Positions 59,463 through 64,000 of a stretch of DNA of 64,000 nt are shown here, in pieces (the stretch's first letter is position 1; the number at the start of each line of letters is the position of its first letter). The notes beneath the pieces were generated by a model. It saw only the letters and a program-made list of their open reading frames with translations, did no database searches and was not told the DNA's origin. The translations under genes and the position numbers were made by a program. This DNA comes from Amycolatopsis sp. A133 (lineage in GTDB: Bacteria; Actinomycetota; Actinomycetes; Mycobacteriales; Pseudonocardiaceae): the NCBI RefSeq assembly GCF_031082405.1, contig NZ_JAVHJU010000067.1:436040-500039 (forward strand). Reading direction: 5' to 3'.

Positions 59463-59888
59463 TCAGACGGTGGCGGTCGCCAAACCGCCGGCCACCCGCT
59501 TGATGAAGGAGCCGAGGAACCACCGGTAGCACCAGCCGGTACCGGGGATCTTCGGCGTGAACGTGGAATGCCAGTGGATGTCGGTGCCGCCGTCGCGTGG
59601 CGAAAGGTCGACGTAGGCGACGTAGTCCCGCAGCGGCAGGCCGTGCTCCAGCGCGTAACCGAACCGGCGCCCGGGCTCCAGCGCGACGATCTTCTCGTAC
59701 GAGCGGACGCCGTTGGTCTTGAACAACCGGATCGCGCCGAGCCCCTCGGGCTCATCCTCGCCCTCGCGGACCAGCTCGAACGACCCCAGCGGTGACCACT
59801 TCGGCCAGCTCGCGCCGTCCCTCAGCAAGGCGTACACGGCGTCGGCGGGCACGGACGTCCGGACCCGCACCGAAATACGTTGCACCAT
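59463..59888 (-). CDS. SRPBCC-family (START-like) protein
   Basis: 141 residues from the ATG at 59888. RISVRVRTSVPADAVYALLR, then DGASWPKWSPLGSFELV and a late helix (WFLGSFIKRVAGGL) are the polyketide-cyclase/START-like pattern, a hydrophobic ligand pocket. The start codon lies inside the first of two operator-like palindromes shared with the divergent TetR gene. Ligand unknown. Confidence 0.85.
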   Translation of the reverse strand: MVQRISVRVRTSVPADAVYALLRDGASWPKWSPLGSFELVREGEDEPEGLGAIRLFKTNGVRSYEKIVALEPGRRFGYALEHGLPLRDYVAYVDLSPRDGGTDIHWHSTFTPKIPGTGWCYRWFLGSFIKRVAGGLATATV

Positions 59889-59911
59889 CTGGTACGTGTA
59901 CCATCTGGTAC
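59884..59911. promoter_or_regulatory. Twin TetR operators between divergent start codons
   Basis: ACCATCTGGTAC at 59884-59895 and GTACCATCTGGTAC at 59898-59911, the second fully palindromic. Only 23 bases separate the ATG of the SRPBCC gene (59888) from the ATG of the TetR gene (59912). TACCAT (59899-59904) could be the -10 box for a leaderless TetR mRNA. Confidence 0.65.
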
Positions 59912-60442
59912 ATGATCGACGCAAGCCCGCGTGCGAAGCTCCTCGCCGCGGCGATCGACCACATCGCCCACCACGGCGGGGCGGACCGGAGCCTGCGGGC
60001 GCTGGCCGCGGAGCTCGGCACCAGTCACCGCATGCTGATCTACCACTTCGGTTCGAAGGAAGGCCTGCTCACGGCGGTGGCGCGGGAGGTCGAGGCCCGG
60101 CAGCGCGCCGCGCTCGCCGGCCTGGACCCCGCGGAGTTCTGGCGGCGGCTCACCGACGACGACCTGCGCGCCAACGAAAAACTGTTCTTCCAGCTCTACG
60201 GCCAGGCCCTCGGCGGCACCCCGGGCACGGCGGAGTTCCTCGACGGCGTCATCAAAAACTGGCTCGGTCCCCTGGAAGCCCTGCTCGCCCGGATCGGCGT
60301 TCCGGAAGCCGACCGCGCCGCCCACGCCCGGCTCGGGCTCGCCGTGGCCCGCGGGTTGCTCCTCGACCTCGTCACGACCGGCGACCGCGCCGCCGTCGAC
60401 GCCGCGATGGAGAAGTTCCTGGCGATGTACGGGAAACCGTGA
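59912..60442 (+). CDS. TetR-family regulator
   Basis: 176 residues from the ATG at 59912. HTH: KLLAAAIDHIAHHGGADRSL, then ALAAELGTSHRMLIYHFGSK. The C-terminal ligand pocket is helical and hydrophobic. Two palindromes overlap its promoter and the divergent SRPBCC start, so it probably represses itself and that gene. A lone hydrolase gene follows 12 bases downstream and may be co-transcribed. Confidence 0.9.
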   Translation: MIDASPRAKLLAAAIDHIAHHGGADRSLRALAAELGTSHRMLIYHFGSKEGLLTAVAREVEARQRAALAGLDPAEFWRRLTDDDLRANEKLFFQLYGQALGGTPGTAEFLDGVIKNWLGPLEALLARIGVPEADRAAHARLGLAVARGLLLDLVTTGDRAAVDAAMEKFLAMYGKP

Positions 60443-60454
60443 TCCCCTGGCTCG

Positions 60455-62200
60455 ATGCGACTGATACTGGGGTTCTTGGCCGCTTTGCTCACGACGGTGG
60501 GGCTCGCACCCCCGGCCGGCGCCGCGGAAAGCCGCCCGGTCTACTCCTACGCGGACGCGATCCGCGAGACGGCGTGGGTGGAGACCGGCACCGACCACGA
60601 CCGCGACGGCCGGCCCGACCGCGTCGCCGCCGACGTCATCCGGCCTGCTGCACGCGGGCGCGTCCCGGTGATCCTCGACGTCAGCCCGTACTACGCGTGC
60701 TGCGGCCGCGGCAACGAACAGCAGAAGAAGACCTACGCGCCGGACGGCACCCCGCAGCAGTTCCCGCTGTTCTACGACAACTACTTCGTACCGCGCGGCT
60801 ACGCCGTCGTGCTGGCCGACGTCGGCGGGACGAACCGGTCGTCCGGCTGCTTCGACGACGTCGGGTCCGGCAACGCGGTGGTGAACTGGCTCAACGGCCG
60901 GGCGAAGGCCTTCGACGCGCCCGGCGGCGGCCGTCCGGTGACCGCGGAGTGGGCCACCGGGTCCGTCGGCGCGATCGGCAAGTCGCAGGACGGCGCCACC
61001 GCGATCGGGATGGCCGCCTCGGGCATCGCGGGGCTGAAGACGATCGTGCCGATCGAAGGCGTCGCGGACAACTACGCCCAGCTCATCGCCAACGGCGCTC
61101 CCCTGGCCACGCCGGAGAACACCGGGTCGTCCTTCACCTACAACGAGCGCGCCGCCGAGCTGTGCAAGCCGTTCGAAGCGGACCAGAAGGCGCTCGCGGG
61201 CACGAACGGCGACTACAACGCCTACTGGCAGAGCGTGCACCACGTCCCGCGTCCCGGGCAGGCGAGCGTGCTCATCGCGCAGGGCTTCGGGGACTGGGTC
61301 GTCACGCCGGACCAATTCGCCCGCTACTGGGACGCGCTGGGCCGGGCCGGCGTCCCGCGCAAGGCGTGGCTGAGCCAGGCCGGCCACACCGACCCCTTCG
61401 ACCTGCAGCGGGAGCAGTGGGTCGAGACGCTGCACCGCTGGTTCGACCGCTGGCTGCTCGGCCTGCACAACGGCGTCGAACACGAGCCCGCCGTGCACCG
61501 GGAAACCGCGCCCGACCGGTGGACCGACGCCCGGCGCTGGCCGCCCACGACGTCGCCGACCACCTTCCGGCCGTCGGGTGACGGCACGCTGGGCCGGCCC
61601 GGAGCGGGCTCGGCGACCGTCGTCGACGACCCCGCCGTCACCCGCGAGGAGTGGGCGGCCGGGGTGTCGGCCGCGCGGTTCACCGGGGCTCCGCTGACCT
61701 CGCCGGTGCGGATCGCCGGGTCGCCGTCGGTGACGATCACCGCGTCGTCCGACAAACCCGCCGCCCGGCTCGGCGTCGCGCTCGTCGACTACGGGCCGGC
61801 CGAGACGCGCAACACCGCGACCTACGGCAGCGGGATCAAGAACCTGGCCACGCGCTCGTGCTGGGGATCCGGGACCGACACCGACAGCGCGTGCTTCCTC
61901 GACACCGCCGCCGACGTCGTGCGGGTCGACCACCGGATCGTCGCCGCCGGCTGGGCGGACCTCGGGCACCACGCGTCGCTGCGGCACGGCGAACCGCTCG
62001 TCCCGGGCCGGCCGTACTCGATGACGTTCTCCCTCACCGCGCTCGACCACGTCGTCCCGGCCGGCCACCGGCTCGGGCTGGTGCTCGGCGGCACCGACGG
62101 GCTGCTGTTCGACCCGGCGCTGCCGGCGCTGGGCGACACGCTGACGTTCGACCTCGCGCGGACGTCGGTCACCGTCGGCCTTACAAAGCCCGAACACTAG
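60455..62200 (+). CDS. Secreted X-Pro dipeptidyl-peptidase/CocE-type hydrolase
   Basis: 581 residues with a signal peptide (RLILGFLAALLTTVGLAPPA). S15 family: nucleophile S177 in GAIGKSQDGA, Asp in GFGDWVVTP, His in QAGHTDPFD. A C-terminal jelly-roll (X-Pro C-terminal) domain follows. It should cleave Xaa-Pro dipeptides or esters outside the cell. Position 12 bases after the TetR gene suggests shared regulation. Confidence 0.9.
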   Translation: MRLILGFLAALLTTVGLAPPAGAAESRPVYSYADAIRETAWVETGTDHDRDGRPDRVAADVIRPAARGRVPVILDVSPYYACCGRGNEQQKKTYAPDGTPQQFPLFYDNYFVPRGYAVVLADVGGTNRSSGCFDDVGSGNAVVNWLNGRAKAFDAPGGGRPVTAEWATGSVGAIGKSQDGATAIGMAASGIAGLKTIVPIEGVADNYAQLIANGAPLATPENTGSSFTYNERAAELCKPFEADQKALAGTNGDYNAYWQSVHHVPRPGQASVLIAQGFGDWVVTPDQFARYWDALGRAGVPRKAWLSQAGHTDPFDLQREQWVETLHRWFDRWLLGLHNGVEHEPAVHRETAPDRWTDARRWPPTTSPTTFRPSGDGTLGRPGAGSATVVDDPAVTREEWAAGVSAARFTGAPLTSPVRIAGSPSVTITASSDKPAARLGVALVDYGPAETRNTATYGSGIKNLATRSCWGSGTDTDSACFLDTAADVVRVDHRIVAAGWADLGHHASLRHGEPLVPGRPYSMTFSLTALDHVVPAGHRLGLVLGGTDGLLFDPALPALGDTLTFDLARTSVTVGLTKPEH

Positions 62201-62270
62201 GCGGACGCCCTCCGTACACCGCCCGGCCAGAGTTCTCCTCGTACCCCGGAACCGCACACGAGGAGAAACG

Positions 62271-62669
62271 ATGCGAGGAACCACCTGGACGCGGCTGGCG
62301 CTGGCGGGCTGCGCAACCGCGGCCGGCCTGCTGGTGGCGGCGCCGCTGGCCTCGGCCCAGTCGACGGCGCCGGTCGCGCCGATCACACTCAGCCCGGAGG
62401 AGTCGCAGCAGGTCTGCGCGGACTGGGTGCCGAAGCTGCAGAAGCGGGCCGCCAACCTGGAGAAGCGGATCAACGGCGGGCCCGAGGTCAAGGGCTCGGT
62501 CGCCAACCTCAAGGCCCGGGCGGCCGACCAGCGGGCCGCGGGGCACACCGCTCGCGCCGACCAGCTGGACCAGCGCGCCACCAAGCGGCAGGGCCGGACC
62601 GGCGAGCTGACCGCGGCCAAGCAGAAGCTCGACGCGTTCGCGTCCGCGCACTGCAAGCCGGCCAAGTGA
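62271..62669 (+). CDS. Secreted helical hypothetical protein
   Basis: 132 residues. Signal peptide (LALAGCATAAGLLVAAPLAS, probably cut after ASA) and a mature part of about 100 residues, rich in Lys/Arg/Ala helices, with two cysteines (C49 and one in HCKPAK) that can close a disulfide. A GAGGAG ribosome binding site precedes the ATG. It overlaps the next lipoprotein gene by 4 bases. Function unknown. Confidence 0.82.
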   Translation: MRGTTWTRLALAGCATAAGLLVAAPLASAQSTAPVAPITLSPEESQQVCADWVPKLQKRAANLEKRINGGPEVKGSVANLKARAADQRAAGHTARADQLDQRATKRQGRTGELTAAKQKLDAFASAHCKPAK

Positions 62670-62854
62670 GGGGCGCGAGGGTCGCGGCGGCGGTCGGGGC
62701 CGCCGCGCTCATCGCGCTCGGCTGCTCCGCCTGCCGCGACGACCTGATGGGCTCGCCGTCCGGAACCGCGCCGGCCCAGACGTCCGAGCTGAGCGGGATC
62801 GAGTCGACACTCAACGGCATCGAAGCCGACATGAACAGCGATGGCACGCCCTGA
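62666..62854 (+). CDS. Small lipoprotein
   Basis: 62 residues from a GTG overlapping the previous stop (GTGA). Lipobox LIALGC-S, then a short acidic mature part (DDLMGSPSGTAPAQTSE...MNSDGTP). Too short for a domain. It precedes a two-component system by 45 bases and may act with it. Confidence 0.8.
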   Translation: MRGARVAAAVGAAALIALGCSACRDDLMGSPSGTAPAQTSELSGIESTLNGIEADMNSDGTP

Positions 62855-62899
62855 CCGGCTAGCGTCTCCGTTCTGAACACGGCGGAGACGGGAGCAGGC

Positions 62900-63586
62900 A
62901 TGGGGTCACCGGGACGCGGCCTCGTCCTCGTGGTCGAGGACGAGGCCGCGATCGCCGAGCTGGCGGCGCTCTACCTCAAGCGCGACGGCTTCGGCGTGCA
63001 CGTCGAGGCCGACGGCGGCCGGGCCCTCGACGCGGTCCGGCGGCTCAAGCCGGTGGCGATCGTGCTCGACATCGGACTGTCCGGAATGGACGGTATCGAG
63101 ATCTGCAAGGCGCTGCGCGCGGCCGGGGACTGGACGCCGGTGCTGTTCGTCACCGCCCGCGACGACGAGCTCGACCGGTTGCTGGGCCTCGAGATCGGCG
63201 CGGACGACTACCTGACCAAGCCGTTCAGCCCGCGCGAGCTGGCGGCCCGCGTCCGGACGGTGCTGCGCCGCGCCTCGGGGACGACGCCGGCCGCGGAGAC
63301 GTTCGCGGTGGGCGGCGCGCGCGTCGACGTCCTCGGTCGGCGAGCGTGGGCGGGCGACGTCGAGATTTCGCTGACGTCCACGGAGTTCGACCTCCTGACG
63401 CACCTGCTCCGGCACCCGGGGCAGGTGCTTTCGCGCGACCAGCTGCTCAGCGCCGTCTGGGGCTACGCCGCGGCGGCGGGCACGCGCACGGTGGACGTCC
63501 ACGTCGCTCAGCTGCGGGCGAAGCTCGGGCCGTCGAGTCCGATCAGGACGGTGCGGGGCATCGGCTACGCGGCGGATCCGGCGTGA
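62900..63586 (+). CDS. OmpR/PhoB-family response regulator
   Basis: 228 residues. Receiver with D57 (VAIVLDIGLSG) and K in DYLTKPFSP; winged-helix DNA-binding domain with LTSTEFDLLTHLLRHPGQVL and VDVHVAQLRAKLG. GGGAGCAGGC precedes the ATG. It overlaps the kinase gene by 4 bases (GTGA). Confidence 0.95.
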   Translation: MGSPGRGLVLVVEDEAAIAELAALYLKRDGFGVHVEADGGRALDAVRRLKPVAIVLDIGLSGMDGIEICKALRAAGDWTPVLFVTARDDELDRLLGLEIGADDYLTKPFSPRELAARVRTVLRRASGTTPAAETFAVGGARVDVLGRRAWAGDVEISLTSTEFDLLTHLLRHPGQVLSRDQLLSAVWGYAAAAGTRTVDVHVAQLRAKLGPSSPIRTVRGIGYAADPA

Positions 63587-64000
63587 AGTTCCGGGGGACG
63601 CTGGCCGGGCGGATCACGCTGGTGTGCCTGGCCGTCGCGGGCGTGGCGGTGATCGTGGCCGGGCTGGTCGCGTCCCGGCTGATCCGGACCACGGCGGACA
63701 ACGTGCTGCAGTCGTCGCTGTCCGCGCAGGCCGACGTCGTCGCGTCCCAGCTGGACGAAACGGGCATCGGCAACCGGCTGGGCGTCGGCAAGGTGGCCGA
63801 CGTCGTGCGCGGCCAGGGCATCTCGGTGGTGGTCCGCCGCGCGGGCGGGCAGGCGCTCGGCGACGCCGCCGCCGTCCAGGCCGCGGGGAAGCTCGGGTTC
63901 ACGGCCGACCACTCGGGCCGGGTCACGGTGGCGGGGTCGCAGTACCTGGTCGAGACGCGGGTGGTCGGCACGCGCGGCGCGGCGTTCGCGCTGGTCCTGC
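63583..64000 (+). CDS. Sensor histidine kinase (3' end outside window)
   Basis: 139 codons visible. Starts MKFRGTLAGRITLVCLAVAG, with a membrane helix (about 11-33) and the beginning of an outer sensor domain (VLQSSLSAQADVVASQLDET; GISVVVRRAGGQALGDAAAV). The catalytic part is beyond the window. It overlaps the response regulator stop by 4 bases. Confidence 0.85.
   Translation, partial: MKFRGTLAGRITLVCLAVAGVAVIVAGLVASRLIRTTADNVLQSSLSAQADVVASQLDETGIGNRLGVGKVADVVRGQGISVVVRRAGGQALGDAAAVQAAGKLGFTADHSGRVTVAGSQYLVETRVVGTRGAAFALVL

Noticed and set aside
60455..62200. Frameshift in the CocE-type hydrolase
   Set aside because: Catalytic Ser, Asp and His and both domains are in one continuous frame.
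1..64000. tRNA, rRNA, prophage, insertion sequence, biosynthetic gene cluster
   Set aside because: No cloverleaf, rRNA, integrase, transposase, or PKS/NRPS motif was seen on either strand. A covariance-model search was not possible here.

Overview
The window is about 64 kb of very GC-rich chromosome with strong GC3 bias, many GTG starts, ATGA/GTGA gene overlaps and many apparently leaderless promoters. Gene content and order (clgR-cinA-pgsA-rimO-argA-ftsK, rnj-dapA, thyX, dapB, rpsO-pnp-pepR, ribF-truB, rimP-nusA-ylxR-infB-rbfA, a DHH phosphoesterase beside a dinF-like MATE gene) match the core region of mycolate and Pseudonocardiaceae actinobacteria. An Amycolatopsis-like member of the Pseudonocardiaceae is my best guess from composition and style; no database was consulted. 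No rRNA, tRNA, CRISPR array, prophage, insertion sequence or biosynthetic gene cluster was seen.

Layout. 1-8.2 kb: ClgR regulator (cut by the window edge), CinA, PgsA, RimO, an ArgA-type acetyltransferase, a secreted phospholipase A2, FtsK and a PlsC-type acyltransferase. 8.2-13.1 kb: WrbA, an EamA exporter, an amino-acid permease and a binding-protein/von Willebrand A fusion. 13.2-20.7 kb: RNase J, DapA, a Ser/Thr kinase, a Mn/Fe transporter, an ACT protein and ThyX. 20.8-26.5 kb is more accessory: a ribbon-helix-helix/DUF4097 pair, an AlkX/YcaQ-type glycosylase, a GNAT, GtrA and VTT-like membrane proteins, and an XRE-DUF397 pair. 26.6-35.1 kb: DapB, an M16 protease, PNPase, S15, ThpR, an HTH regulator, RibF and TruB. 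35.2-43.2 kb: VOC, MFS, MATE and DHH proteins, methyltransferases, a TetR regulator and an esterase lipoprotein. 43.2-49.2 kb: the nusA-infB translation operon. 49.3-64 kb: envelope, regulatory and metabolic genes, including two two-component systems, two TetR switches, bacterial PH-domain proteins and a GPP34 protein.

How it fits together. Most of the minus strand is housekeeping: translation initiation and ribosome maturation, RNA decay (RNase J, PNPase), lysine and peptidoglycan precursor supply (DapA, DapB), dTMP synthesis and chromosome segregation. Plus-strand genes are mostly single transporters, regulators and enzymes.

The most unusual content lies between the genes. Several families of short inverted or tandem repeats recur: a 21-bp-period array, a three-arm AATGTGGCGTT element, a GAATGACTCATTC hairpin, and a two-hairpin element that sits in frame inside both cinA and dapA with covarying stem bases. 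Compact self-regulating promoters with perfect operators adjoin the RHH gene, both divergent TetR genes and mntH.
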